Notes: generated by a model not told the origin, from the sequence alone. A stretch of 19,701 nucleotides of DNA from an uncultured Eubacteriales bacterium (GCA_902783795.1 CACZSO010000200.1:1-19701); one strand, 5' to 3'; numbered from the stretch's first letter, positions 8,455 to 16,670 are shown. Made by a program: numbers and translations.

Positions 8455-8484
8455 CTGTTGTTTCTTAAGCTTTTATGCTAAAAT
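8455..8484 (+). promoter_or_regulatory. Candidate promoter for the araM-like gene
   Basis: TAAAAT at 8479-8484 serves as the -10, with CTGTTG (8455-8460, 18-nt spacer) or TTGTTT (8458-8463, 15-nt spacer) as a poor -35. It is followed by the 10-bp palindrome ATGATATCAT (8486-8495), near where transcription would begin. Confidence 0.4.
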
Positions 8485-8517
8485 AATGATATCATCATAA
8501 AGAAGGGGTATTGAACT

Positions 8518-9699
8518 GTGAATGAGATCTTACATGTTTCTATCGACCAGATGGCGGGACTGACGTTTGACTGTTCCTGCGGCCGCACCCATTCTTTCCC
8601 TATGGAATTCTTTTCTTTCGGAAAGGATGTGCTTCCGCGGATCAAAGAAGCGGCAGCTCCCTATAAGGACAGGCAGATCTTTTTATATGCCGATGTGAAC
8701 ACGGACCGGGTAGCCGGGCAGCAGGTAAAGAAGATCCTGGAAGAAGCCGGCTTTGATATCCAGTATTACGTATTCCCGGCGGATGAGGACCATGACCTGT
8801 TTCCGGATGAGACTTCTTTAGGGCGGATCCTCATCAATATGCGGCGGGACACGGGACTGTTCATCGGCGTGGGCAGCGGTGTCATCAATGACCTGGGGAA
8901 ATATGCTTCCATGGTGACCGGGAAGCCGCATATGATCGTGGCTACAGCGCCTTCCATGGATGGGTATGTGTCGAATTCTTCTTCCATTACCTGTGAGAAT
9001 AAAAAGCTGTCCATTCCCACGGTGATGCCGGTGGCGGTGGTCGGAGATACGACTATTCTGAAAGAAGCCCCCATGGATATGATCCGTTCCGGTTATGGCG
9101 ATGTATTGGGGAAGATCACAGCTATCCCTGACTGGAAGCTGGCCCAGATAAAGGCGAATGAATACTACTGCGAGACTTCGGCGGAACTGGTGAGCCGGGG
9201 TGTAAGAGAGCTTCTTTCCTTAACGGACGGTATCGCGGCCAGGGATGACCATGCCGTGGATGTATTGATCCAGAACCTGGTGATCTGCGGGGTGGCCATG
9301 AGTATCGTAGGACTTTCGCGGCCGGCTTCCGGGGCTGAGCACATGCTGAGTCATTACTGGGAGATGGAATTCCACAAAAAGAATATGCCAGCCTATTTCC
9401 ATGGTACAAAGGTAGGACTGGCCACCCCCATCGTGGCGGAGATCTTTGAAAAGATGGCAGATCTGGTACCGGAAGAAGCCATGAAGATGGCGCCTTCTTC
9501 TAAGGAATGCCGGGCTTATCTTCAGCGCGTGGGGCTCCCGGTGAATCCCCGGGAGATCGGCGTAGACCGGGAACTGTTTGTCAGAAGCCTTAAGGAAGCA
9601 TACACAGTACGGAACCGCTACAGCATTTTGAAACTGGCGGTAGAGACCGGCCGGATCGATGCTATTGCAGAGGAACTGGCAGAAGAGTACTACGGGTAA
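8518..9699 (+). CDS. araM: sn-glycerol-1-phosphate dehydrogenase family protein (AraM/EgsA)
   Basis: A member of the iron/zinc-dependent glycerol dehydrogenase fold related to EgsA and AraM, which reduce dihydroxyacetone phosphate to sn-glycerol-1-phosphate with NAD(P)H. The 393 residues match the family. Diagnostic segments are GVGSGVINDLGKYAS (nucleotide binding), TAPSMDGYVSNSSS, and SGAEHMLSHYWEM, whose Asp and His residues contribute metal ligands. The start is GTG 8518, with AGAAGGGG 9-10 nt ahead. In Bacillus subtilis araM lies in the arabinose operon, which fits the AraB-like kinase downstream, although repeat copy 2 now separates them. No archaeal-type prenyl transferase (PcrB) is visible here, so the fate of any G1P is unknown. 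The metal and cofactor choice cannot be read from sequence by eye. Confidence 0.88.
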   Translation: MNEILHVSIDQMAGLTFDCSCGRTHSFPMEFFSFGKDVLPRIKEAAAPYKDRQIFLYADVNTDRVAGQQVKKILEEAGFDIQYYVFPADEDHDLFPDETSLGRILINMRRDTGLFIGVGSGVINDLGKYASMVTGKPHMIVATAPSMDGYVSNSSSITCENKKLSIPTVMPVAVVGDTTILKEAPMDMIRSGYGDVLGKITAIPDWKLAQIKANEYYCETSAELVSRGVRELLSLTDGIAARDDHAVDVLIQNLVICGVAMSIVGLSRPASGAEHMLSHYWEMEFHKKNMPAYFHGTKVGLATPIVAEIFEKMADLVPEEAMKMAPSSKECRAYLQRVGLPVNPREIGVDRELFVRSLKEAYTVRNRYSILKLAVETGRIDAIAEELAEEYYG

Positions 9700-9712
9700 G
9701 GGAGTTCTTATT

Positions 9713-9795
9713 CAGGAGCCCTCATCAGCCGGCTGCGCTAAAGCCTTCCACCCGGGGAAGGTGGCTGCCCGCAGGGCAGACGGATGAGGGGTCTG
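9713..9795. repeat. Palindromic intergenic repeat (MITE/REP-like), copy 2
   Basis: An 83-bp element with ends CAGGAGCCCTCATC and GATGAGGGGTCTG and inner arms AGCC-GGCTGCG, CTTCC/GGAAGG and GGCTGCC/GGGCAGAC. It lies between the araM-like gene and the kinase and could fold in the transcript. No separate promoter for the kinase was recognised in the remaining 40 bases. Confidence 0.85.
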
Positions 9796-9836
9796 AACAG
9801 ATACATTACAGAGTGCTTACGACACAAGGAGAGACG

Positions 9837-11504
9837 ATGAAAACGACAGTGATCGGACTGGATTTCGGCACATTGTCCGCCAGGGCAGCAGCCTTCGATA
9901 TCAGGACCGGGGAAGAAAAAGCATCGGCGGTTTTTGTCTACCCCCACGGATGCCTGGATGAACGGCTGCCGGAGGGAACGCCGGTAGGTCTGAATGAGTG
10001 CTATCAGGATCCGAAAGATTATGAAGATGCCTTACGGACCGTGATCCGTGAAGTGCTTGATAAAGGCCATATCGCTCCGGAAGAAGTGCTTTGTGTGGGA
10101 ACGGATTTCACTTTCTGCACCATGCTGCCGGTGGATAAAGAGGGAACGCCGCTGGCTTTCAGAAAAGAGTATGCCTCCCGGTCCCAGGCCTATGTGAAAC
10201 TGTGGAAGCATCACGGGGCACAGAAAGAAGCGGACCGGATCAATGCGTTGGCAAAAGAGAGGCAGGAAGACTTTTTAAAATGGTCCGGAGGTACGGTATC
10301 CTCCGAATACCTGCTGCCGAAGATCTGGGAAACGCTGAATAAAGACCCGGAGATCTTTGAAGAAGCCGCTTATATGATAGAAGCCGGTGACTGGATCACC
10401 TGGCAGCTCACCGGGAAGCAGGTCAGGAACATGAGTATGGCGGGTTACCGGGGTCTATATAGGGACGGCTGGCCTTCAAAAGACTTTCTGGCGGCTCTGG
10501 ATGAGAGACTTAAGGATCTTCCGGAGACGAAACTGAAGAGCCGGATGGCGCCGGCAGGAAGCCTCATCGGCGTTGTGGATGAAAAAGGCGCGGCGCTGAC
10601 AGGGCTGAAGGAAGGAACGTATGTATCTGCCTCCCAGGGGGACTGCTATACCACCGTACTTGCCTGCGGGATCACCAAAAGCGCCCACATGGCAGCGGTC
10701 ATCGGCACCAGCGCAGTATACATGGTGCAGGATCATCGGGACTTCAGTGTACCGGGATCTAACGGCACGGTATTAAACGGCATGCTGGAAGGCTTTTACG
10801 GGTTCGAATCCGGCCAATGCTGCCTGGGGGATCATTTCTCCTGGTTTGAGGCCCATATGGTGCCGGCTTCTTATGAGGAAGAGGCTGGCAGACGGGGTGT
10901 TCCGGTCTTGTCTTTGCTGGAAGAAAAAGCAGCGCTGTTAAAACCCGGTGCTTCCGGGGTCATCGCCCTGGACTGGTGGAACGGCACGCGTTCGCTTTTG
11001 ATGGACGGGGAACTGACCGGTATGTTCCTGGGCTGTACACTGAAGACCACGCCGGAGGAATTATTCCGGGCGCTTATCGAAGCTACGGCCTTTGGCGCCA
11101 GGCTGATCCTGGATAATGACAGAAAGAGCGGACTAAAGATCCTTCGCTTTACGGCGGCCGGCGGCATCACCCATAAGAACGCGCTCCTCATGCAGATCTT
11201 CGCCGATGTACTGGATATGGAGATCGATGTGGCGGCTACCACCGAGTGCGGCGCCTTGGGCTGCGCGGTCTATGCATTGACAGCGGCCGGGAAAGAGAAT
11301 GGCGGCTGTGATACTTATGAGGAAGCGGTGAAGATGCTGGTAAAGCCGGCGGTGAAGACATACAGACCGGATCCTGAACATACAAAGATCTATGATGAAC
11401 TCTATCAGGAATATGTGACCTTGCATGACTTTTTCGGAAGGGACCAGGAGAGCCCTATGAAGAAGCTGCTGGAAATAAAAAAAGAAGTGCTGAAGAAAGA
11501 ATAA
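9837..11504 (+). CDS. FGGY carbohydrate kinase, L-ribulokinase (AraB)-like
   Basis: A 555-residue FGGY kinase of AraB type, which phosphorylates a ketose or related polyol with ATP. Supporting motifs in order are LDFGTLSARAAAFD (phosphate 1 loop), VGTDFTFCTMLPVD, YMIEAGDWITWQLTG, QGDCYTTVLACG, the GFESGQCCLGDHFSWF segment typical of AraB, LDWWNGTRS, ATAFGARLILD, and AAGGITHKNALLMQI of the adenosine site. ATG 9837 is used because AAGGAG (9826-9831) precedes it. The GTG at 9813 has no ribosome site. AraA and AraD are absent from the window, and the next gene is an RpiB/LacAB-type isomerase 10 nt downstream. The physiological substrate may therefore be something other than L-ribulose, for example another pentulose or a tetrulose. 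Confidence 0.87.
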   Translation: MKTTVIGLDFGTLSARAAAFDIRTGEEKASAVFVYPHGCLDERLPEGTPVGLNECYQDPKDYEDALRTVIREVLDKGHIAPEEVLCVGTDFTFCTMLPVDKEGTPLAFRKEYASRSQAYVKLWKHHGAQKEADRINALAKERQEDFLKWSGGTVSSEYLLPKIWETLNKDPEIFEEAAYMIEAGDWITWQLTGKQVRNMSMAGYRGLYRDGWPSKDFLAALDERLKDLPETKLKSRMAPAGSLIGVVDEKGAALTGLKEGTYVSASQGDCYTTVLACGITKSAHMAAVIGTSAVYMVQDHRDFSVPGSNGTVLNGMLEGFYGFESGQCCLGDHFSWFEAHMVPASYEEEAGRRGVPVLSLLEEKAALLKPGASGVIALDWWNGTRSLLMDGELTGMFLGCTLKTTPEELFRALIEATAFGARLILDNDRKSGLKILRFTAAGGITHKNALLMQIFADVLDMEIDVAATTECGALGCAVYALTAAGKENGGCDTYEEAVKMLVKPAVKTYRPDPEHTKIYDELYQEYVTLHDFFGRDQESPMKKLLEIKKEVLKKE

Positions 11505-11514
11505 GGAGGCTTTT

Positions 11515-11955
11515 ATGAAGATAGTTATGGGCTGCGATCCGAATGCGGAGAGCTTTAAGCAGGAAATGAAGGAATTTGTGGAAAGTCTGGGCCATGAGGT
11601 GACAGATTTCGGGTCAGATGACCCCATCTATGCCAATGTAGCCATCAAGGCAGCAGAAGCAGTGGCGGCCGGCGAATTCGACCGGGGCATCCTTTTCTGC
11701 GGCACCGGCATCGGTGTGATGCTGGCAGCGAATAAGGTGAAAGGCGCTTATGCGGCGAATGTCTGGAATGTGTACAGCGCCAAGAGAGCCTGTTTAAGCA
11801 ATAACTGCAACATCATCACTTTAGGGTCCCAGGTCACCGGCAACATGCTGGGCAAGGAGCTGATCCAGGCCTATCTGGAGTGTGAATTTGTGTATAACGA
11901 GCGTTCCGGGAAAAAGGTGGATGCCTACGTTGATTACGACATGAAACGGGACTAA
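11515..11955 (+). CDS. RpiB/LacA/LacB family sugar-phosphate isomerase, atypical active site
   Basis: A 146-residue Rossmann-like isomerase in the family of ribose-5-phosphate isomerase B and the galactose-6-phosphate isomerase subunits. The catalytic base loop CGTGIG is present (Cys62). The usual DHAG motif reads DPNA (Asp8, Pro9), and the position of the E. coli RpiB ring-opening His99 is Ser95 by by-eye alignment (SNNCN against HNDTN). Loss of both histidines suggests a substrate that is already open chain, such as a tetrulose 4-phosphate or a ketose phosphate. RpiB-like erythrulose-phosphate isomerases are known from tetritol catabolism. AGGAGG sits directly after the kinase stop, 4 nt before the ATG, and the two genes are surely co-transcribed. 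Confidence 0.85.
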   Translation: MKIVMGCDPNAESFKQEMKEFVESLGHEVTDFGSDDPIYANVAIKAAEAVAAGEFDRGILFCGTGIGVMLAANKVKGAYAANVWNVYSAKRACLSNNCNIITLGSQVTGNMLGKELIQAYLECEFVYNERSGKKVDAYVDYDMKRD

Positions 11956-11968
11956 TGACCATAAAAGT

Positions 11969-12922
11969 ATGACAAAACGTATTTTCAGTTTATTGACGGC
12001 AGGGCTGTTTCTGTGCCTTGTACTGACATCCTGCGTGAAAAGCAACATGCAGATGTCCGTGGATTTTACGGGCAATGTATCCATCAGCGGCACCTATATG
12101 TACCAGGACTCCATGATAGAACTCATGGAGGAAAATCCTTTTCTGAAAGTCCGGGAGCGGCTGGAAAACAGCGGATTTACAGTGGAAGACTGCAAAGAAG
12201 ATGAATTCAGCGGCATCAGGGTCTCTATGGAAAAAGTACATATTGACCGGTTATCTGGCTTTGAAGGAGAGCGGGAACCTTTAGACCTGTTCCTTTTTAT
12301 GACCCAGGAAGATGAGATGGAGCCTGTCTTCTTTACGGTCAGGAAAGGCTTTTTAAAGAGTATCTATACCGCATCCATGTGCTATGACCTTTCCGGCGAT
12401 GTGACGGATGAAGATATCGCAGAGATGATGCCTTACGTGGATGAATCCTTTGAGATCACTTTCCAGGTGACCCTGCCGAAAGGCGCTGTCTCTTATAATG
12501 CGGATACAGTGTCAGAGGACGGTCGTACCTATGTATGGAATGTGGCTTTAGGAAAACGCACCGATGTCCAGTTTACTTTTGAACTGTGGGATCTGAAAAA
12601 GCTGCTCATCATGGCAGCTGTGGTCCTGGTCATCGTCATTATCATCCTGCTGATCCTGATCCTGGTGGTGGTCACAAAGAACCGCCGGGAAAAAGAAGCC
12701 GCAGAAAGAAGAAAGCTTGAAATGAAAGAAGCAGCAGGCATCTCGGAAGAAGGACCGGAAGAAGACCCGGCAGAGGATGACATAACAGAAGGACCTGAAG
12801 AGCTTGCGGAAGGATCCGGGACGGAAGACTTTGAGGAAGATACTGAGAATGAGCTTCCGGAAGATGAAGAGGATGCCGGGGAAGAGGAAGAAGACGCGGA
12901 AGAAGAGGACTTGGAGGAATGA
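11969..12922 (+). CDS. LppM/DUF3153-like lipoprotein with membrane helix and acidic tail
   Basis: This 317-residue protein has a lipoprotein signal peptide (KR, hydrophobic core, lipobox LTSC with Cys22). A ~185-residue outer domain beginning MQMSVDFTGNVSISG resembles the LppM/DUF3153 type. A strong membrane helix follows (about Leu212-Val235), then a KNRREKEAAERRK stop-transfer. The last ~65 residues are mostly Glu and Asp. The expected topology is a lipid-anchored N-terminal domain outside and an acidic tail in the cytoplasm. It begins 13 nt after the isomerase stop with only a weak ribosome site (ATAAAAG), so it may be read with that operon. Function is unknown. The tail could bind a basic partner or cations, but that is speculation. 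Confidence 0.7.
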   Translation: MTKRIFSLLTAGLFLCLVLTSCVKSNMQMSVDFTGNVSISGTYMYQDSMIELMEENPFLKVRERLENSGFTVEDCKEDEFSGIRVSMEKVHIDRLSGFEGEREPLDLFLFMTQEDEMEPVFFTVRKGFLKSIYTASMCYDLSGDVTDEDIAEMMPYVDESFEITFQVTLPKGAVSYNADTVSEDGRTYVWNVALGKRTDVQFTFELWDLKKLLIMAAVVLVIVIIILLILILVVVTKNRREKEAAERRKLEMKEAAGISEEGPEEDPAEDDITEGPEELAEGSGTEDFEEDTENELPEDEEDAGEEEEDAEEEDLEE

Positions 12923-12942
12923 CCTCCATCAGTTGCTTTTTT
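12912..12942 (+). terminator. Weak hairpin over the lipoprotein stop codon, possible terminator
   Basis: TGGAGG (12912-12917) pairs with CCTCCA (12923-12928) around the loop AATGA, which contains the stop codon. A T-rich run begins 7 nt later. The short stem and distant T-run make this doubtful, and the run overlaps the next promoter. Confidence 0.3.
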
Positions 12943-12960
12943 ACGTTTTTATGGTAGAAT
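12933..12960 (+). promoter_or_regulatory. Promoter for the superoxide reductase gene
   Basis: TTGCTT (12933-12938), a 16-nt spacer and TAGAAT (12955-12960), 35 bp upstream of the start codon. I saw no clear PerR-like inverted repeat over it. Confidence 0.55.
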
Positions 12961-12995
12961 AACTGTATAAGAACTTACGAAAAGGAGAACTATTA

Positions 12996-13370
12996 ATGGA
13001 TATGAGATTTTTCCGCTGCGCCAAATGCGGTCAGATGGTAGCGATCGTAAAGAAAAAAGGCTGTGACATCATGTGCTGCGGACAGCCCATGGAAGAGATC
13101 ATCCCCGGGACCACAGATGCATCGCTGGAGAAGCATGTGCCGGTGTGGAAAGTGGAAGATAATAAGGTGATCGTGAATATCGGCGCGGCTCCCCATCCTA
13201 TGCTGGAAGAGCATTATATTGAATGGGTCTCTTTAAAGACCAGCACCGGGAACCAGAGAAAAGCCTTAAAGCCCGGTGATGAGCCCCAGGTAGTATTCCC
13301 GCTGCTTCCGGGCGATGAAGTAGAAGCCGTTTACGCTTACTGCAACCTTCACAGCCTGTGGAAGGGATAA
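12996..13370 (+). CDS. dfx: Desulfoferrodoxin, two-iron superoxide reductase
   Basis: This enzyme reduces superoxide to hydrogen peroxide in the cytoplasm of anaerobes without producing oxygen. The 124-residue length fits class I two-iron desulfoferrodoxins. Centre I (desulforedoxin-like FeS4) ligands are Cys8, Cys11, Cys27 and Cys28. Centre II (catalytic Fe-His4-Cys) ligands are His47 in EKHVPVW, His67 and His73 in HPMLEEHYIEW, and Cys116 and His119 in CNLHSLW. The conserved Glu45-Lys46 pair before the first His is present. The ribosome site AAAGGAGA lies about 9 nt ahead of ATG 12996. The gene forms a single-gene unit with its own promoter and terminator. The electron donor (rubredoxin) is not in the window. 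Confidence 0.96.
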   Translation: MDMRFFRCAKCGQMVAIVKKKGCDIMCCGQPMEEIIPGTTDASLEKHVPVWKVEDNKVIVNIGAAPHPMLEEHYIEWVSLKTSTGNQRKALKPGDEPQVVFPLLPGDEVEAVYAYCNLHSLWKG

Positions 13371-13386
13371 GGGTCATAAGCATGTT

Positions 13387-13416
13387 TAAAAGCCGCTGTA
13401 TTTCAGCGGCTTTTTT
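13387..13416 (+). terminator. Rho-independent terminator after dfx
   Basis: AAAAGCCGCTG pairs with CAGCGGCTTTT around a 5-nt loop (TATTT), followed by an uninterrupted T6 run. It isolates the downstream aminolipid-type cassette from dfx. Confidence 0.92.
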
Positions 13417-13433
13417 GGTTAATTCTCATGAAA

Positions 13434-13480
13434 ATGCGGCTGTCTTATGCAAGCTCACTTGACTTTCATGGCCGCATAAG
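13434..13480. promoter_or_regulatory. Overlapping inverted repeats around the -35, possible operator
   Basis: Two perfect 7-bp inverted repeats interleave here: ATGCGGC (13434-13440) with GCCGCAT (13471-13477), and CTTATGC (13444-13450) with GCATAAG (13474-13480). The right arms lie in the promoter spacer, so protein binding or an RNA/DNA fold could block the promoter. The regulator is unknown. Confidence 0.4.
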
Positions 13481-13487
13481 GTATCAT
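13459..13487 (+). promoter_or_regulatory. Strong sigma-A promoter for the aminolipid-type cassette
   Basis: TTGACT (13459-13464), an exact 17-nt spacer and TATCAT (13482-13487). The predicted start near 13494 leaves a ~33-nt leader before ATG 13527. It also argues against the upstream in-frame ATG at 13428, which lies before the promoter. Confidence 0.75.
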
Positions 13488-13526
13488 AAAGGGACGTCTA
13501 CTCAAAAGAACGGGGAGGTCATTTTT

Positions 13527-16500
13527 ATGGCAGGAGTGTGGCAAAGCATGCTTGCCCGGCTGAAAGAAACGCCCACGTATAAGGGGATGTTTGCCATCAT
13601 GGAAGGTTATGGATCAGATACCGCGTCTGAACTTACGGACAAGGAAGGGAATCTGGTGTCCAGGACTTATGCAGAATATGCAGAGATGGCAGGGATTGCC
13701 TGCGGTAATCTTCAGCGGACAAGAAAAATAAGAACCGGGGACATCGTAGGGCTCATCTGTGATACCTGCATGGACTGGCCGGTCTATTTCTGGAGCCTGC
13801 TGATGGCCGGCGCGGAGCCGCTTCTGTTAAGCCCCGGCGTGGATCCGAAGCAGATCCAGGCCATCCTGAAGGAAGCCGGCGCTAAGCATTATGTGGCAGA
13901 CCGGCCGCTTCAGCCGAATGACCATGCCTTCATCGATACTGCCTTGCTGTTAAAGGAAGGCAGGAAAGGCCGGGAAGTCTGGGGAAAGAATATCCTGTTA
14001 TGCACCTCCGGCACCACAGGCGCCTCCCGGATCTTTAAGTTTAATGAAACTAATATCGTCAGCCAGATCTTATCCTGGAGAAGTGCCTATAAGAAGAATC
14101 CGGACCTGCCTTTTGTGGAAGGGACACCGGTGAAGCAGCTGGCATTTCTGCCGTTTAACCATATTTTCGGCTTCAGCGTAGTCTACCTGTTATACTCGCT
14201 GACCGGAAAGACCATCGTCTATTTAAGGGACAGAAGTGTGAGGACTGTGTTTGAGGCCTGCCGCCGCCACGGGGTCACCCATCTGTTCTGTGTTCCCATG
14301 TTCTTTAACGCTTTAGCCTCTGGTATCCGCCGCTCCGTGGCGTCTCTGGAGGGTCTTCCGGAGGAAGGAAAGAAACAGGTCCAGGCGAATCTTTTGGGTA
14401 CCCAGATCCGTATCCTGATCTCCGGCGGCGGGCACATTCCCTATCTTACCCTGAAGACCATCAACGACGTGGGCTACCCGTTGATCAATGGCTTTGGCAT
14501 GACGGAGTGCGGTGTCATTTCCTTTGAGCTTTCCCTGGACGCGAAACAGCGAGTCAAGGGCAGTATAGGCAAGCCTTTCCCGGCCGTGAAGTATAAACTG
14601 GAGCCGGAGGGAGAAGGCGAGCTTTTCCTGAAGGGCAATGTGATCTATGATGCTTCCATGGTGAATGGGAAACCAGTGCCCCGGAACAAAGATGAATGGT
14701 TTGCCACCGGCGATATCGTCAGGGAAGACGAGACCGGCCTGTATATGGTGGGCCGTACGAAGGAAGTCATTATCAATGCTTCCGGAGAGAACATCTATCC
14801 TGACCTCATTGAAGAACAGCTTCAGAACCTGCCCGGGGTAAAGCAGTTCTGTGTCTTGGGCATTAAGAATGGGGAATATGAGGAAGTCTGCCTGCTGGTG
14901 GAGAAAGATGACGCAGCAGAGACGGGCTTTGACCAGGAAACCCTGGAAAAGGCTGTGGCAGAGGTGAACAGCCGCCTTTCTTCTAACGATAAGATCCGCC
15001 GTCTGCTTATAGCCGGTGAGGTGCTTCCTACCTCCACGGCCATGAAGATCAAGCGGACTGCCCTGAAAAAGGGTCTGGAAGAGGGCACCTTCCCCTATAC
15101 AGAAGCTAAGATCCCGGACAGCACCGGCACTGTTTTTGCTGAGGAGATCAAAGAAGCAGAGAGTCATATCGCCGACACGCTTTCCGATATTAAAAAAGAA
15201 GTGCGCCACACCATTGCCGAAATGCTTTCGGTGGAGGAAGAAAAGATCTCTGATGATACACATTTCATCAATGATCTTTCCGGAGACAGCCTGACAGTCT
15301 TCAGCGCCATCAATGCCCTGGAGGAACATTATGGCCTGGTCTTCTCCGATGATGAGATCGAAGGCATGACTTCAGTGGAAACGGCCGCCCGGGTCATTTT
15401 CGCAAAACTGAACGGCCTTCAGAATACCAGGCTGAAAGAACGGCCGGTGAAGCTTAGGAGCCACCGGATCACGGATTTCAGGAACAGTGCAGAATATATC
15501 GAGATCCAGAAGCGGAAGGAAGCCTTGTTCTCCGATATCGAAAATCCCTACTTCCTGCCTCATGACAGCCTGATCGGCGACACCAGCGTGATCCGGGGAG
15601 AACGGGTGATCAACCTGGGATCCTATAACTACCTGGGCATGTCCGGTAATCCGGAAACGGAAGAAGCCGCCATTGAAGCCATTAAAAAGTACGGGACATC
15701 GGCCTCCGGGTCCCGGACGCTGGCCGGTGAGAAGACGCTGTATCAGCAGCTGGAAAAGACCATCGCGGACTGGAAACATACGGAAGACTGTATCGTGTGT
15801 ACCGGCGGCTGGGCTACGAATTTAAGCTTTATCAGCTGCTTCATGAAGGAAGGGGATTTCATCCTTTACGATGCCCTTTCCCATAATTCCATTTCAGAAG
15901 GTGTGGCCCTCTCAAAGGCTGAAAGTAAGGCTTTCCCCCACAACGACTTAAGGACGCTGGAAAGTCTTCTGATCAAGATCAAAGGCAAATATAATAAGGT
16001 TTTGATCGTTATAGAGGGTGTTTACAGCATGGATGGCGATATCGCGCCGGTACCTGAGTTCGTGCGGCTGAAAAAACAGTACGACTGTTTCCTGATGGTG
16101 GATGAAGCTCACTCCGGCGGAGTCATCGGTGACCACGGCGGCGGCGTGGATGATTACTTCAGCCTGGACCCGAAAGATATCGATATCAAATACGGAACAT
16201 TGTCCAAAGCCCTGGGCACCTGCGGCGGCTATATCGCGGCAGACCAGTCCATCATCGAATACCTGCGGTATTCCATGAACGGCTTTGTCTTCTCCGCAGG
16301 CATTTCGCCGCCTCTGGCTGCGGCCTGCATGAAGGCGGTGGAGCTGATCCAGCGGGATAATACCATGGTGAAACAGCTGCACCGGAATATAGAATATTTT
16401 GTCAGACGCTGCCGTGAGGAAGGCATGAACACCTGCCTGGCAGGAGAAAGTGCCATCGTTCCCATCATGGTGGGTTCTGACAGAGATGCTGCCTACCTGT

Positions 16501-16670
16501 CCCAGGAAATGATCCGGCGGGGTGTTTTCGTGCCCCCGGCCATGTACCCGGCAGTACCCAGGGGGCAGAGCCGCTTAAGGTTCACCATTTCCGCGACGCA
16601 CTCTATAGAACAGCTGGAAAAAGCCGTAACCGTACTTTCAGAGCTGATGAAAGAAGAGGGCTTCCTATGA
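13527..16670 (+). CDS. Trifunctional acyl-AMP ligase / acyl carrier protein / PLP alpha-oxoamine synthase fusion
   Basis: A 1047-residue fusion with three visible modules. Residues ~1-540 are an adenylate-forming ligase: CTSGTTGASR (159-168), GFGMTECG, WFATGDIV, GRTKEVIINASGENIYP, and Lys507 or Lys509 in TSTAMKIKR. Residues ~552-632 are an acyl carrier domain with GDSL, Ser588 being the phosphopantetheine site. Residues ~660-1047 are an alpha-oxoamine synthase: SYNYLG (699-704), His786 stacking on PLP, DEAH (859-862), and Schiff-base Lys894 in TLSKALG. The predicted reaction is to activate a fatty acid, load it on its own carrier, then condense it with an amino acid with loss of CO2. The start is ATG 13527 with GGGGAGG 8 nt ahead. 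The chain length and amino acid (Ser, Ala, Gly, cysteate) are unknown. Confidence 0.9.
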   Translation: MAGVWQSMLARLKETPTYKGMFAIMEGYGSDTASELTDKEGNLVSRTYAEYAEMAGIACGNLQRTRKIRTGDIVGLICDTCMDWPVYFWSLLMAGAEPLLLSPGVDPKQIQAILKEAGAKHYVADRPLQPNDHAFIDTALLLKEGRKGREVWGKNILLCTSGTTGASRIFKFNETNIVSQILSWRSAYKKNPDLPFVEGTPVKQLAFLPFNHIFGFSVVYLLYSLTGKTIVYLRDRSVRTVFEACRRHGVTHLFCVPMFFNALASGIRRSVASLEGLPEEGKKQVQANLLGTQIRILISGGGHIPYLTLKTINDVGYPLINGFGMTECGVISFELSLDAKQRVKGSIGKPFPAVKYKLEPEGEGELFLKGNVIYDASMVNGKPVPRNKDEWFATGDIVREDETGLYMVGRTKEVIINASGENIYPDLIEEQLQNLPGVKQFCVLGIKNGEYEEVCLLVEKDDAAETGFDQETLEKAVAEVNSRLSSNDKIRRLLIAGEVLPTSTAMKIKRTALKKGLEEGTFPYTEAKIPDSTGTVFAEEIKEAESHIADTLSDIKKEVRHTIAEMLSVEEEKISDDTHFINDLSGDSLTVFSAINALEEHYGLVFSDDEIEGMTSVETAARVIFAKLNGLQNTRLKERPVKLRSHRITDFRNSAEYIEIQKRKEALFSDIENPYFLPHDSLIGDTSVIRGERVINLGSYNYLGMSGNPETEEAAIEAIKKYGTSASGSRTLAGEKTLYQQLEKTIADWKHTEDCIVCTGGWATNLSFISCFMKEGDFILYDALSHNSISEGVALSKAESKAFPHNDLRTLESLLIKIKGKYNKVLIVIEGVYSMDGDIAPVPEFVRLKKQYDCFLMVDEAHSGGVIGDHGGGVDDYFSLDPKDIDIKYGTLSKALGTCGGYIAADQSIIEYLRYSMNGFVFSAGISPPLAAACMKAVELIQRDNTMVKQLHRNIEYFVRRCREEGMNTCLAGESAIVPIMVGSDRDAAYLSQEMIRRGVFVPPAMYPAVPRGQSRLRFTISATHSIEQLEKAVTVLSELMKEEGFL

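Noticed and set aside
13428..13526. 33-codon N-terminal extension of the fused synthase from ATG 13428
   Set aside because: This ATG lies upstream of the TTGACT-17-TATCAT promoter and has no ribosome site, while ATG 13527 has GGGGAGG at good spacing and starts a normal ligase N-terminus.
14313..15329. 338-codon open frame on the minus strand
   Set aside because: It lies wholly antisense to the ligase and carrier modules, which have clear motifs, and shows no motif of its own.
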